DNA of 64,000 nt from Arsukibacterium sp. MJ3 (GTDB lineage: Bacteria; Pseudomonadota; Gammaproteobacteria; Enterobacterales; Alteromonadaceae). Shown piece after piece: positions 46,416-57,244 of the stretch. The notes under the pieces are model-generated. The model did no database searches and was not told where the DNA came from. It saw nothing but the letters and a program-made list of their open reading frames with translations. The stretch's first letter is position 1; every line of letters begins with the position of its first letter. Made by a program: the position numbers and the translations under genes. Where the stretch lies: contig NZ_LAHP01000019.1 of the NCBI RefSeq assembly GCF_000987765.1, forward strand, positions 1 to 64,000, given 5' to 3'.

Positions 46416-47855
46416 TTATTGAGTGCCGCCAACGGTAATGGCGTCAAGCTTTAAGGTGGGCTGGCCAACACCAACGGGCACGCTCTGGCCTTGTTTACCA
46501 CATACGCCAACCCCGGCGTCTAACGCCAAATCATTCCCTACCATCGATACCTGTTGCATAGCGGCCGGGCCATTACCAATTAAGGTTGCGCCTTTAATGG
46601 GGCTGGTAATTTTACCGTCTTCTATTAAATAGGCTTCTGATGCAGAGAAAACAAACTTGCCCGAGGTAATATCAACCTGGCCACCACCAAAGTTAGGCGC
46701 GTAAATACCGCGTTTAACACTGGCAATGATTTCAGCTGGATCATGCTCTCCCGCCAGCATATAGGTATTGGTCATGCGCGGCATCGGTAAATGCGCAAAT
46801 GACTCACGCCGGCCGTTGCCGGTGGGGTTTACGCCCATTAACATGGCGTTATGCTTATCCTGAATGTAACCTTTAAGAATGCCTTTTTCAATCAACACAT
46901 TATGCTGGCTTGGCACACCTTCGTCATCGATATTCAGTGAGCCCCGCCGTTGTGCCAGTGTACCGTCATCGACAATAGTACACAGCTTAGACGTCACCTG
47001 CTGACCAATGCGGCCACTAAAGGTAGATGAGCCTTTACGGTTAAAGTCTCCTTCCAGGCCGTGGCCTACTGCCTCGTGCAGCAACACGCCCGGCCAACCA
47101 GAACCCAGCACCACAGGCATAGTACCCGCGGGGGCATCAATGGCGGTTAAATTAACCTGAGCCATCCGCACGGCATCGCGGGCATAGTGCTGCCAGCGTG
47201 GCTGGCCATCAACCAGCTCGCTGAAGTACAAATAATCGGTACGGCCACCACCGCCGGCACCGCCCCGCTCGCGCCGGCCAGCTTGCTCTAGCAATACTGA
47301 GCAATTAAGCCGTACTAACGGCCGGATATCAGTGGCGAAGGTACCATCGCTGGCAGCTACCAACACTTCTTCATAAACGCCGGTTAAACTCACCATTACC
47401 TGTTCGGCACGGCTGTCCAGACTGCGGATAAAGGCTTCAATTTGATGCAACAATGCCACTTTCTCAGTATTGCTTAGGCTTTGCAGTGGCTCACAAGGCA
47501 AATAAATATTGCTGTTACCACTTTTGCTAAAGGCTTTAACCCGGCCTTGCTGACCATGGCTGGCAATACCGCGGGCCGCACCTGCAGCTTGCTGTAAGGC
47601 AGCACTACTAATGGTATCAGCATAGGCAAAGCCGGTTTTTTCACCGCTAATGGCCCGTACCCCAACACCGCGTTCAATATTAAAAGAGCCGTCTTTTACC
47701 AGTCCATCTTCCAACACCCAGGATTCATGCACGCTGGATTGAAAATATAAATCGGCATAATCGAGCTGATGGCCAAATAAATAACCAAGGGTATGCTCTA
47801 AATCAGCCATGGTAAGATCGGAGGCGGTAATTAAATTCTGTTCAACTGCATTCAT
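46416..47855 (-). CDS. tldD: Metalloprotease TldD
   Basis: The catalytic partner of PmbA. The metal motif HExxxH is H260-E261-x3-H265 in [15 protein letters not shown], followed by a long glycine-rich region. Length 479 is standard. Its ATG overlaps the stop of the nitrilase-family gene by one base (TAATG), so the two are co-translated. Confidence 0.96.
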   Translation of the reverse strand: MNAVEQNLITASDLTMADLEHTLGYLFGHQLDYADLYFQSSVHESWVLEDGLVKDGSFNIERGVGVRAISGEKTGFAYADTISSAALQQAAGAARGIASHGQQGRVKAFSKSGNSNIYLPCEPLQSLSNTEKVALLHQIEAFIRSLDSRAEQVMVSLTGVYEEVLVAASDGTFATDIRPLVRLNCSVLLEQAGRRERGGAGGGGRTDYLYFSELVDGQPRWQHYARDAVRMAQVNLTAIDAPAGTMPVVLGSGWPGVLLHEAVGHGLEGDFNRKGSSTFSGRIGQQVTSKLCTIVDDGTLAQRRGSLNIDDEGVPSQHNVLIEKGILKGYIQDKHNAMLMGVNPTGNGRRESFAHLPMPRMTNTYMLAGEHDPAEIIASVKRGIYAPNFGGGQVDITSGKFVFSASEAYLIEDGKITSPIKGATLIGNGPAAMQQVSMVGNDLALDAGVGVCGKQGQSVPVGVGQPTLKLDAITVGGTQ

Positions 47856-48691
47856 TATTTCAGCTCACTGTTAAATCGATTGTGCTGGTGGACCGGCATT
47901 TTTTCGCTAAGCCGCTGGCTTTGGCTAACGTCAACCAGTGCTGATATCCAGCCTGGCGCCGTGCCCGCGTCGGCCAGCACCTCGCCCCAGGGGTCGATTA
48001 TCAGGCTATGGCCAAATGTTTCACGGCCATTGGCATGCACACCGGTTTGGTTTGCCGCAATGACAAAGCATTGGTTTTCAATGGCCCGGGCTTTTAGCAA
48101 GGTATGCCAATGCGCCGCACCGGTTGGTCGGGTAAAAGCCGAAGGTACAGTTAATAACTGCATACCTTGCGCTGCCAATGCCTGCATTAAGCCGGGAAAG
48201 CGCACATCATAACATATACTCAGCCCCAGTTTCAGATCAGGTAATTGACACAAACTGATCTTGTTACCCGGCATCGTAGTGGCCGACTCACGATAGCTAC
48301 CGGTGCTGTCGGCCACGTTAACATCAAATAAATGCAATTTTTGATAATCGGCCAGTAGCTTACCATCAGGGCCAAATACCAGACTGGAAGCAGCAAAACG
48401 TGCCGGGTTGTCTGTGGTAGTTGGCTGGCTACCGGCCACCAGATACACACCAAACTCAATTGCCAGCTGCTGACAAGCTTGCTGAATTGCGCCTTCGCCG
48501 ATAGCAGCCTGGTGCGCTAACTGCAATTTATCATTACCACCAAAAACGGCAAAACATTCGGGCAGCAACACCACATGTTGTGCGAAAACGGGCAGCTGTT
48601 GTAAATAATACCTTACTGCCGCCAGGTTTACGGCGGGTTCGGGGCTGCTGGTTAGTTGAATGGCCGAAAAACGCCAGTTAGTCGTCGCCAC
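47855..48691 (-). CDS. Nitrilase-superfamily carbon-nitrogen hydrolase (Nit-like)
   Basis: The Glu-Lys-Cys triad is visible: E in [12 protein letters not shown] in [10 protein letters not shown], and C in [14 protein letters not shown]. Nit1-type relatives hydrolyse deaminated glutathione. I start at the GTG at 48691 because GAGGAGC lies about nine bases upstream and the protein then begins close to [12 protein letters not shown], as in the family. An upstream TTG would add 15 residues inside yhdP. The resulting 278 residues are typical. It overlaps the end of yhdP by 14 bases. Confidence 0.85.
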   Translation of the reverse strand: MATTNWRFSAIQLTSSPEPAVNLAAVRYYLQQLPVFAQHVVLLPECFAVFGGNDKLQLAHQAAIGEGAIQQACQQLAIEFGVYLVAGSQPTTTDNPARFAASSLVFGPDGKLLADYQKLHLFDVNVADSTGSYRESATTMPGNKISLCQLPDLKLGLSICYDVRFPGLMQALAAQGMQLLTVPSAFTRPTGAAHWHTLLKARAIENQCFVIAANQTGVHANGRETFGHSLIIDPWGEVLADAGTAPGWISALVDVSQSQRLSEKMPVHQHNRFNSELK

Positions 48692-51600
48692 GGGGTTGTT
48701 GCTCCTCAAGATTAATAGCCGCTTCCGGCTGGGCAATACGCTGCGGTACCGGCACTTCGGTACTGTGCCGATTAACTTCGGTTACTACCGGCTGCTCAAA
48801 ACTGCCGGTAACAGTAAAGTTAATTCGCGAGATCACTTCTGCCGACTGAAAAACTTCATCCAGGGCTAATGCTGCCAACCCCGTTGCCGGATTAACCATC
48901 CAGGCAATAATAACCGGCAAACTAGAGGTAACTTTGGGCGAGAATGACATTTGGTAGTCTAATTTTTTACTGACGACATCAGCATAACCCTGTATGGCCA
49001 GGTTACCAGGCACACCATCAATGCTGGTATTGCTGGTTTGCACTACCCCTTGCTGCATTGCCAGCTGGCCGCTCATTTTGTTGTAAAAGAAGCCTTTGGA
49101 AAAGATGTCTCGAAAATCCAGCCGTAATTTGCGCACCAGCGAGTCGAGGCTGAAAATGGAAAATAGCCTTGCACCCTGGTCGCTCACTTCGGTTAATGCC
49201 CCCTCACCCAAGCTAAAATCTATCTGGCCATTAAGCTTGGCTAATGTAAATTGCTGCGGTGCCGCCGGCCAATTAAAGGTAAAATTAATATCTGCCCGGC
49301 TACCGCTAATACCGGTGGTTAGCTCTAGCTCGTTTAACAGCGCCCCCAGGTTGGCACTTTTAAAATTGCCGCTTAATGCCGTAACGCCCGCTTGCTGATC
49401 AGGAAACCAACTCCCTTTTAAGATTAGTTCGTTCTGTTTATAACGGCTAATAAACTCGTTAAGCTGCCAGCGGTCACCTTGTCCCTGTGCCGACATAGTT
49501 ACCTGACCAAACTGGTAATGCCCAATAGTGCAATCTTGGCACTTTACGGTTACCGGTGGCAGTGACTGCCAGCCAGCTTGTAATGGCAGCAATTCAACAG
49601 GTTGCTCGCTATCTACCGGAAACGATGTAATGGGTAAACGCAAATAGTCAATTTCAGCTAACAGCCCTTGCTGTTGCCAGTTATGGTAAAAAGTCCAGCG
49701 GCTGGCAATTTCAGTCCCGTTTAACGTTAACAGCCAGCTGTCTGCAGAGGGCTCCAGTTCAAATACCGTATTGGTTAAGGCGGCACCGCCAAACAACTGC
49801 AGCTGCGCAATGCGGCCGCGAATTTTAGTCAGTGGCGGCATCACCCGATTGTCGCTAGTGCTTTGAGTTAGCAACTGCTCACTCAGCAATTGCTGCCACG
49901 GTAACAATTCGGCCTGGGCTATATCGACATCAATAGTAAAGTGCGCGCCATTTAACCCGGCATTTTCCTGCCCCAGGCTCAAATTAGCCCGTTTTACCTG
50001 CGCTTTGGTATGATCCAGTTCTGCCGTAAAATACAGCTTATCTGCGTAATTTAAGGCCAGCAAACCCTGCTGGTTGTCGCCGTTAACTGTAATATGTAAC
50101 TGGCTGGCCACCGACGCAGGTTTCGCATAAGGCGCGGGCAAATGTAATTCAGTAGTGGTTAAATCGGCGCTGAGGTTAGCGCTATAGCTAATGTTTTCTG
50201 GTTGCAGCTGCAGTGCCAATGCCAACTGCCAGTTTAGGTTACCACTCACTAACGTTTGGGCAGCGGGCCACAGTGCTTGTGCTATAACATCGCTGCCGTT
50301 GCTGGCGTTAGCGTTAAGCTTAAACAGGTAGTGGTTGTCTTGCTGCTGGCCGCTGATATCTGCCGTAGCCGCAACACCACGCCAATTAAAATTAAGTTCT
50401 TTCGCGTCAAGGTGATTATCGTTAAATTGCACCACCCCTGATAATTGGCGAATGGCCATTTTTGGTGCAGTTAAATCCAGGTTGACGTTATTCAGCGTTA
50501 CCGCACCACGGCTGGATACTATTGGCTGACGCAAACCAATTTTTAAGCCAATGTCTAGCGTAGCCGGCCCTGACGGCCCCAGCTGCTGCAGTGTATTACC
50601 CAAACTATCAGCTAGTGGCGACGCATTGAGCAGTGGGTTTAGCTGATTCAACTCGGCTGCGCTATTAATTTGAATGCTCAAAAATTCAGCATCAAATAAA
50701 TCTGTAATATCGGCTGTTACGTTGCCTTGCAACGTAAGGCCGGCAATAGTGGCCTCATCGGCACTAATATGCATGGCGGCATTTTCAAACCATAACTGGC
50801 TGTTAAGTTGTTGTAATGCCGGCCAGTCAGCATTAAATTGAAACGTAGCATCAGTAACGTTGGCATCTACCTGAAAAACCCCCTCAGCCGCGCGAAAAGG
50901 AAACTGCTCCGGCGGGCCCTGCCACAACACTCTGGCTTGGGGAATTGTGGCATCGTCTATAGCGTTACTTAAGTAATCTCTTACTTGTTCAGGCAAATAT
51001 TTAAGGGGTAAATAATGACGGATATCGCGGGTACTGGCTGCGGTGAGCTCAGCAAACAAACTTAACTCAGGCGTGTGTTGCATACTCCATTGCATACTGC
51101 CGTTAAGATTAAAATCTGCGGCTTGCAGTTGTAACAACGGCAATTGTATTTGCCAGTAGCCGAGGCTGCTTTGCCGGGCCAACACCTCAAGCTGCAATTG
51201 CTGATAAGCTATTGGTGCGCTGAACATACTATCCCACAGCAGCTCACCTTGCTGGCCGCTTAAGGTTAAGCCTGCAGCAGCAGAGTTGGCCCAAAATTGC
51301 CCCGCTAAATGGCTCACTCCGGGTAAGTCAGCCACGGCAGTAGTACTTAAACCACTGAGCTTGCCCTGCAATTGCCAATCATTGTTAGCACGATACTGCC
51401 ACTGTGCCTGGTTAAGCTCGCCCTGTAATTCAGTGGCGCTAAGGCGGGCAAATTGTGGCAATTCATCGCCAAGTAACAAGCTTAACGGTGCCAAGGCATC
51501 TAGCGTAAGCTGCTGCACCTGACCATGCCAGCCTTGTTGTTGCCCCAGCCTATGAAGTTGTAGGGTTAGATCAGGCCATAATGCGTTGCCATCAGATAAA

Positions 51601-52541
51601 GCAAGAGCCCCAGAATACAGCGCCCAGCCGTGTTGTTTTGGTTGCCATAATAACTGGCCAGGCCCGAGTTTAAGTTGATGAGTTACCCCTTGCCGTTGCC
51701 AATTCAGGCTATTTTCAGCCAGTTCAATCTGAAAGCGCTGTAACTCGCCCTGTTCAACTCTTCCCCAAGCCTGAAAACTAATATCGGCCTGCGCCAGTCG
51801 TTTGGTTTCAGGCAGCCATTGACCAAACCAAGGCAGAATATCCAGTTCACGGCTGTCTAAATAAATCTGGCCATTGGTTTTAGCTAGTGTTGGGCCATAT
51901 AAATCGATAATAAACGACAGCGTGTTGGCGGTAACACCGGCCACGGCTAGTTCGCCAATACCCTGATGGTGCTCGCCGTCGTTGCGCCAGTCTAGTTTTT
52001 GTACCGAGATAACTATATCGTTGCTATCTGCAGCCGTTAGCACTAACTCACTGTTAAGTAATGTAAAATGATTAAGTTGGCGAAAAAGTAACTGCTCCAG
52101 TGCGTCAATTACCGGCGCCCCCGCGGGTTGCTCGCTCGGTGGGCCTTTTAGTAAGGCACTACTGGCAACAGTGTAACGCAAACCGCTTAACTCGAAGTGC
52201 TCGGCTCGCAATTGCAGACTACGCAAACTTTGCCAAAAATCGAAGCTTACCCGGGTTTGACTAATGGTCAGTGGTGTATTTTGTTGCGGATCGCCCAATT
52301 GCACGTGGTTAAGCACCATAGCAGGGCCTAATTTTTGCCAGTCTGCGCTTATCTGGCCTATCTGTACTTCAGTACCCAACTGCGTTGAAATTAATTGTTC
52401 AATATGCGTTTTGTAGTGGTCTGCGTAAGGTAACGCTAAACGTAACAATGACACCAGGGTTGCAATCAGCACTAAGCCGACAGCCAGTAGCAGCCAGATT
52501 TTATGTAAACAATAAAAGCAAACCCGGATAAGTTGTTGCAC
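48678..52541 (-). CDS. yhdP: AsmA-like envelope protein YhdP
   Basis: YhdP is an inner-membrane protein with a giant periplasmic groove, one of the AsmA-like proteins that move phospholipid toward the outer membrane. The 1,287-residue protein has one N-terminal membrane segment (LLLAVGLVLIATLVSLLRLAL) and a beta-rich repeat body. The C-terminal AsmA-like part includes VSDQGARLFSIFSLDSLVRKL and GVPGNLAIQGYADVVSK. The C-terminal tail is acidic and proline-rich. It follows rng directly (one-base overlap). Confidence 0.93.
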   Translation of the reverse strand: MQQLIRVCFYCLHKIWLLLAVGLVLIATLVSLLRLALPYADHYKTHIEQLISTQLGTEVQIGQISADWQKLGPAMVLNHVQLGDPQQNTPLTISQTRVSFDFWQSLRSLQLRAEHFELSGLRYTVASSALLKGPPSEQPAGAPVIDALEQLLFRQLNHFTLLNSELVLTAADSNDIVISVQKLDWRNDGEHHQGIGELAVAGVTANTLSFIIDLYGPTLAKTNGQIYLDSRELDILPWFGQWLPETKRLAQADISFQAWGRVEQGELQRFQIELAENSLNWQRQGVTHQLKLGPGQLLWQPKQHGWALYSGALALSDGNALWPDLTLQLHRLGQQQGWHGQVQQLTLDALAPLSLLLGDELPQFARLSATELQGELNQAQWQYRANNDWQLQGKLSGLSTTAVADLPGVSHLAGQFWANSAAAGLTLSGQQGELLWDSMFSAPIAYQQLQLEVLARQSSLGYWQIQLPLLQLQAADFNLNGSMQWSMQHTPELSLFAELTAASTRDIRHYLPLKYLPEQVRDYLSNAIDDATIPQARVLWQGPPEQFPFRAAEGVFQVDANVTDATFQFNADWPALQQLNSQLWFENAAMHISADEATIAGLTLQGNVTADITDLFDAEFLSIQINSAAELNQLNPLLNASPLADSLGNTLQQLGPSGPATLDIGLKIGLRQPIVSSRGAVTLNNVNLDLTAPKMAIRQLSGVVQFNDNHLDAKELNFNWRGVAATADISGQQQDNHYLFKLNANASNGSDVIAQALWPAAQTLVSGNLNWQLALALQLQPENISYSANLSADLTTTELHLPAPYAKPASVASQLHITVNGDNQQGLLALNYADKLYFTAELDHTKAQVKRANLSLGQENAGLNGAHFTIDVDIAQAELLPWQQLLSEQLLTQSTSDNRVMPPLTKIRGRIAQLQLFGGAALTNTVFELEPSADSWLLTLNGTEIASRWTFYHNWQQQGLLAEIDYLRLPITSFPVDSEQPVELLPLQAGWQSLPPVTVKCQDCTIGHYQFGQVTMSAQGQGDRWQLNEFISRYKQNELILKGSWFPDQQAGVTALSGNFKSANLGALLNELELTTGISGSRADINFTFNWPAAPQQFTLAKLNGQIDFSLGEGALTEVSDQGARLFSIFSLDSLVRKLRLDFRDIFSKGFFYNKMSGQLAMQQGVVQTSNTSIDGVPGNLAIQGYADVVSKKLDYQMSFSPKVTSSLPVIIAWMVNPATGLAALALDEVFQSAEVISRINFTVTGSFEQPVVTEVNRHSTEVPVPQRIAQPEAAINLEEQQPRGDD

Positions 52542-54007
52542 TACATCATCACCACATCAAATTGCTCCTGAGTGTACATCGGTTCACCGTAAATGGTTAT
52601 TTGCTTACCAATAAACACCTGTAATTCTGCCAGGCTATGAAACTCATCGGTCGTCAAAGCGTCCTTCACCACTGGTGACACATAAACCGCAAACTTATCG
52701 GCAGCATAAGCCCGGTTTACCCGGACAATTTCCCGTAAAATTTCAAAACAAACCGTTTCAACGGTTTTCAGTGTGCCACGCCCCTTACATACCGGACACT
52801 CTGAGCAAAGAATATGTTCCAAACTTTCGCGGGTTCTTTTGCGGGTCATCTCTACCAGGCCTAACGCCGAAAAACCGTGGATATTGGTTTTAGCCCGATC
52901 TCGTGCCAAAGACAGCTCCAGGCTATGGTAAACCCGACGCTGATGCTCGGTACTTTGCATATCGATAAAATCGATAATAATAATGCCACCCAGATTGCGT
53001 AACCGCAACTGACGGGCAATGGCCTGAGTTGCCTCGGTATTGGTATTAAAAATGGTTTCTTCCAGATTACGGTGACCAACAAAAGCGCCTGTATTAACGT
53101 CAATGGTAGTCATGGCTTCGGTCTGGTCAATAATCAGGTAACCGCCACTTTTCAGTGGCACTTTGCGCTCCAGTGCCCGTTGAATTTCATTTTCAACGTC
53201 GAACATATCGAAAATAGGCCGCTCACCAGGGTAATACTCAAGCAATGGCGATAAATGTGGGATAAATTCTTCACAAAAAGCGGTTAGTTGCTGGTACGTT
53301 ATCTTCGAATCAACCCTTACCCGCTCCAGTTCACTGCCAACAAAATCACGTAAAATACGGTAGCTTAGGGTTAAGTCTTCATATACCACGCCTTCTTTGC
53401 GGGTTTTCTGTTTCCGCTTAACAATTTTACTCCACAGCTTTTTCAGAAATTTGGCATCATGAATTAGCTCTTCCGCACTGGCACCTTCGGCCGCCGTACG
53501 TACGATAAAGCCACCACTGTCATCCAAACAATCAGTAACAATATCTTTTAAGCGTTTGCGTTCGGCTTCTGTTTCCAGTCGCTGCGACACGCCAACGTGA
53601 TTAGAATCAGGCATAAAAACTAAATAGCGCGACGGCAAAGTAATATCAGTAGTAAGCCGGGCACCTTTAGTACCCAACGGGTCTTTTACTACTTGCACCA
53701 GTAAATGCTGGCCTTCGCGCACCAACACCCGAATGTCTTTACTCACTGCAGGTCTACTGTCGGGTTCTGTGCTTTCATTATGCTGCACAATGTCTGAGGC
53801 ATGTAAAAACGCCGCTTTGTCTAAGCCAATATCCACAAAGGCGGCTTGCATACCCGGCAGTACCCGGCTGACTTTACCCACATACATATTGCCCACTAAG
53901 CCCAGTTTGCCTTGGCGTTCAATATGTAACTCCTGCAGTACGCCATTTTCTATCAGCGCTACCCTGGTTTCGGTGGGTGTAACGTTTAACAGTAGTTCTG
54001 CACTCAT
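52541..54007 (-). CDS. rng: Ribonuclease G
   Basis: Endoribonuclease of the RNase E/G family that matures the 5' end of 16S rRNA and turns over mRNAs. It shows the S1 domain at about 35-125 (VGNMYVGKVSRVLPGMQAAFVDIGLDKAAFLH), the metal-binding DVNTG in TTIDVNTGAFVG, IIIIDFIDM, and the zinc-link cysteines CSECPVCKGRG near the C-terminus. Length 488 matches Rng rather than RNase E. Overlaps maf by four bases. Confidence 0.97.
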   Translation of the reverse strand: MSAELLLNVTPTETRVALIENGVLQELHIERQGKLGLVGNMYVGKVSRVLPGMQAAFVDIGLDKAAFLHASDIVQHNESTEPDSRPAVSKDIRVLVREGQHLLVQVVKDPLGTKGARLTTDITLPSRYLVFMPDSNHVGVSQRLETEAERKRLKDIVTDCLDDSGGFIVRTAAEGASAEELIHDAKFLKKLWSKIVKRKQKTRKEGVVYEDLTLSYRILRDFVGSELERVRVDSKITYQQLTAFCEEFIPHLSPLLEYYPGERPIFDMFDVENEIQRALERKVPLKSGGYLIIDQTEAMTTIDVNTGAFVGHRNLEETIFNTNTEATQAIARQLRLRNLGGIIIIDFIDMQSTEHQRRVYHSLELSLARDRAKTNIHGFSALGLVEMTRKRTRESLEHILCSECPVCKGRGTLKTVETVCFEILREIVRVNRAYAADKFAVYVSPVVKDALTTDEFHSLAELQVFIGKQITIYGEPMYTQEQFDVVMM

Positions 54008-54576
54008 GCTTGTTCCTGCCAGTTACGTAATAACATATCGGTCTCAGATAACGGCAAACCGACTACCGCACTGTAACTACCATTAATTTTATGGACGAAA
54101 CGGCCGCCCTGGCCCTGAATGCCATAGCCTCCCGCTTTGTCATGCGGCTCACCGGTTTGCCAGTAAGCGGCGATATCAGCCGGGCTCAGCGACCGAAAAC
54201 AGACTTCAGTACTGACACAACAGCCACTGCTTTTGCTACGGCTAACTAACGCTACTGCGGTAAGCACCTGATGACAACGACCAGAGAGTAACTGCATCAT
54301 GCGGCTAAAGTCGGCTTGATCAACAGGTTTACCCAAAATATGCTGATCTACAACCACTATGGTATCCGCACCTAATACCGGCAAACCATAGTGCAGCTTT
54401 TCAGCGCCAGCCTTTGCTTTAGCCTTGGCTAACCGTGTTACGTACGCTTCAGGTGCTTCGGCACCTTGCATACTTTCGTCTACATCAACCTGCACTATAG
54501 TAAAAGGCACGGCTATTTGTTGCAGTAATTCACGGCGGCGGGGCGACGCAGAAGCAAGCGCAATTTCTGGATACAT
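54004..54576 (-). CDS. maf: Maf-family nucleotide pyrophosphatase (dTTP/UTP type, YhdE-like)
   Basis: The Maf signature LASASPRRRELLQQIAVPF near the N-terminus and PVLGADTIVVVDQHILGKP are clear. Maf proteins hydrolyse non-canonical or excess NTPs to monophosphates. Position between mreD and rng is the conserved YhdE arrangement. Length 190 normal. Confidence 0.95.
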   Translation of the reverse strand: MYPEIALASASPRRRELLQQIAVPFTIVQVDVDESMQGAEAPEAYVTRLAKAKAKAGAEKLHYGLPVLGADTIVVVDQHILGKPVDQADFSRMMQLLSGRCHQVLTAVALVSRSKSSGCCVSTEVCFRSLSPADIAAYWQTGEPHDKAGGYGIQGQGGRFVHKINGSYSAVVGLPLSETDMLLRNWQEQA

Positions 54577-54610
54577 TTTTATCAGATCTTAATATTAGTA
54601 AAACGATTTG

Positions 54611-55093
54611 TTATTGGATCTTGAATTGGCGGCGATAACGTCTTAACAACCAGAATACCCAAGGCCAGACTAGCATGCCGGTTAATACCGGCCATAAATA
54701 AGCGGGTAAGAAATAAACACCGGTTAAAAAGTGGCTAAGCCAGAATAACAATAAATGATACAGGGCTAAAAACAAACCAATTAACAACGCTTGTTGAATA
54801 ACCGAGAAGTTTCTAATTTTTAAATAGTTAACGGCAACAATAAAGCTTACCACCGAAAATGCCAGAGCGTTTACCCCCAGCACGGTGCCGACCAGCACAT
54901 CAGTAAGAAAACCTAAAACAAAAGCAGTGAGTATATTAACCCGACCCGGCAGAGCCATGGTCCAGTACATTATTACCAATAACGCCCAATCAGGCCGGAA
55001 TAACTTAACTTGTTGCGGCATTGGCATTACGGTTAATACTAATGCAACCAGCAACGATAAATAAATAAAGCCCAAGCCATTACTTGTCCGCAT
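54611..55093 (-). CDS. mreD: Rod shape-determining protein MreD
   Basis: A 160-residue protein with about five membrane spans, the inner-membrane partner of MreC in the elongasome. Motif RPDWALLVIMYWTMALPGRVN is typical. Start overlaps the mreC stop. Confidence 0.94.
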   Translation of the reverse strand: MRTSNGLGFIYLSLLVALVLTVMPMPQQVKLFRPDWALLVIMYWTMALPGRVNILTAFVLGFLTDVLVGTVLGVNALAFSVVSFIVAVNYLKIRNFSVIQQALLIGLFLALYHLLLFWLSHFLTGVYFLPAYLWPVLTGMLVWPWVFWLLRRYRRQFKIQ

Positions 55094-55950
55094 TACTTGG
55101 GCTCCTCGGGGCTGAGCACATCATCGGTCCGGACACCTTGCCATAACAATAATACATGACGGATCCGATCGAGCTTAGCATAGGGTGTAGCGTAGATTGT
55201 CATAAAAGGCTGACTCTCGTCTTTTTGTACCAGGCTGACTTCAGCTACCGGGTAACCCTCTGGGAATAAGCCATCAAGACCAGAGGTTAACAAGCGGTCA
55301 CCCACCCGGATGTCAGCACTTTGCGGTAAATGGATCACCCTGAGTAAATCCCATTGCCCAAGGCCCTCGGCCACCGTTCGAATGCCGGTGCGCTCAGCCC
55401 GCACCGAAATAGCATGGGTGTTATCAGAAATAAGCAACGCCCGGCTACTCGTGGGGCCAATACTGACAATCTGGCCGACCACGCCACTTTCATCAATAAG
55501 CGGCTGATGCACGGTTACGCCATCATTTTTACCTTTGTTTAATACTACCTGATGGCTAAATGGATGGCTGTACACCGCTAGCACTTCAGCCACTAGCCGC
55601 TGACCATCGGTTAGCGGTGCCGAACCCAATAAAGCACGTAACTTAGTATTTTCTTGCTGTAAATAACCTAACAATTGCAGTTGACCATTCTGGCGCAACA
55701 AGCTTTCTTTTAAGAGGGCATTTTCATCCAGCAACCGCTGATGCGACATAAACTGTTCGGTGGCACCCGATAACAGGGTTTCAGGTAAACTGGCAACGTA
55801 AAATAACGGACTGACCACAGAAGTTAGAAAACTACGCAATTGGGTAGAGCGCTCGGTGTAGCGATCTACTGTCATTAAACCCACGCTGCAAAGCACCGCT
55901 AAAAACAAGCGTAGTCCGAGCAATGGCCCCCGGCTGAAAATAGCGTTCAT
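55093..55950 (-). CDS. mreC: Rod shape-determining protein MreC
   Basis: A bitopic protein: one N-terminal membrane segment (LRLFLAVLCSVGLMTVDRY), a coiled coil around residues 65-105, then the beta-rich periplasmic domain (VVGQIVSIGPTSSRALLISD, IRVGDRLLTSGLDGLFPEGYPV). It links MreB to PBP2 and MreD in cell-wall elongation. Length 285 is usual. The C-terminal tail after the domain is short and acidic. Confidence 0.95.
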   Translation of the reverse strand: MNAIFSRGPLLGLRLFLAVLCSVGLMTVDRYTERSTQLRSFLTSVVSPLFYVASLPETLLSGATEQFMSHQRLLDENALLKESLLRQNGQLQLLGYLQQENTKLRALLGSAPLTDGQRLVAEVLAVYSHPFSHQVVLNKGKNDGVTVHQPLIDESGVVGQIVSIGPTSSRALLISDNTHAISVRAERTGIRTVAEGLGQWDLLRVIHLPQSADIRVGDRLLTSGLDGLFPEGYPVAEVSLVQKDESQPFMTIYATPYAKLDRIRHVLLLWQGVRTDDVLSPEEPK

Positions 55951-55977
55951 AACGTTAGTATTATAATGAGCTCACTA

Positions 55978-57114
<1,137 letters not shown>

Positions 57115-57244
57115 TCAGGCTATTCTAAGTAAGTCTCTGTCAAGAAAATAGCCCTTTATGACAATTTTCAGAAATTAATCAGCGTTAGCGTGCTGCATGT
57201 CAGAGTAGCCAGTACTGACTAAGTTCAGCTTTGCTTAATATTGA

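Noticed and set aside
57138-57143. TTGACA as -35 of an mreB promoter
   Set aside because: No good -10 at 16-18 bases; the best hexamer at 15 bases (TAGCCT) is weak, so I mention it only in the mreB entry.
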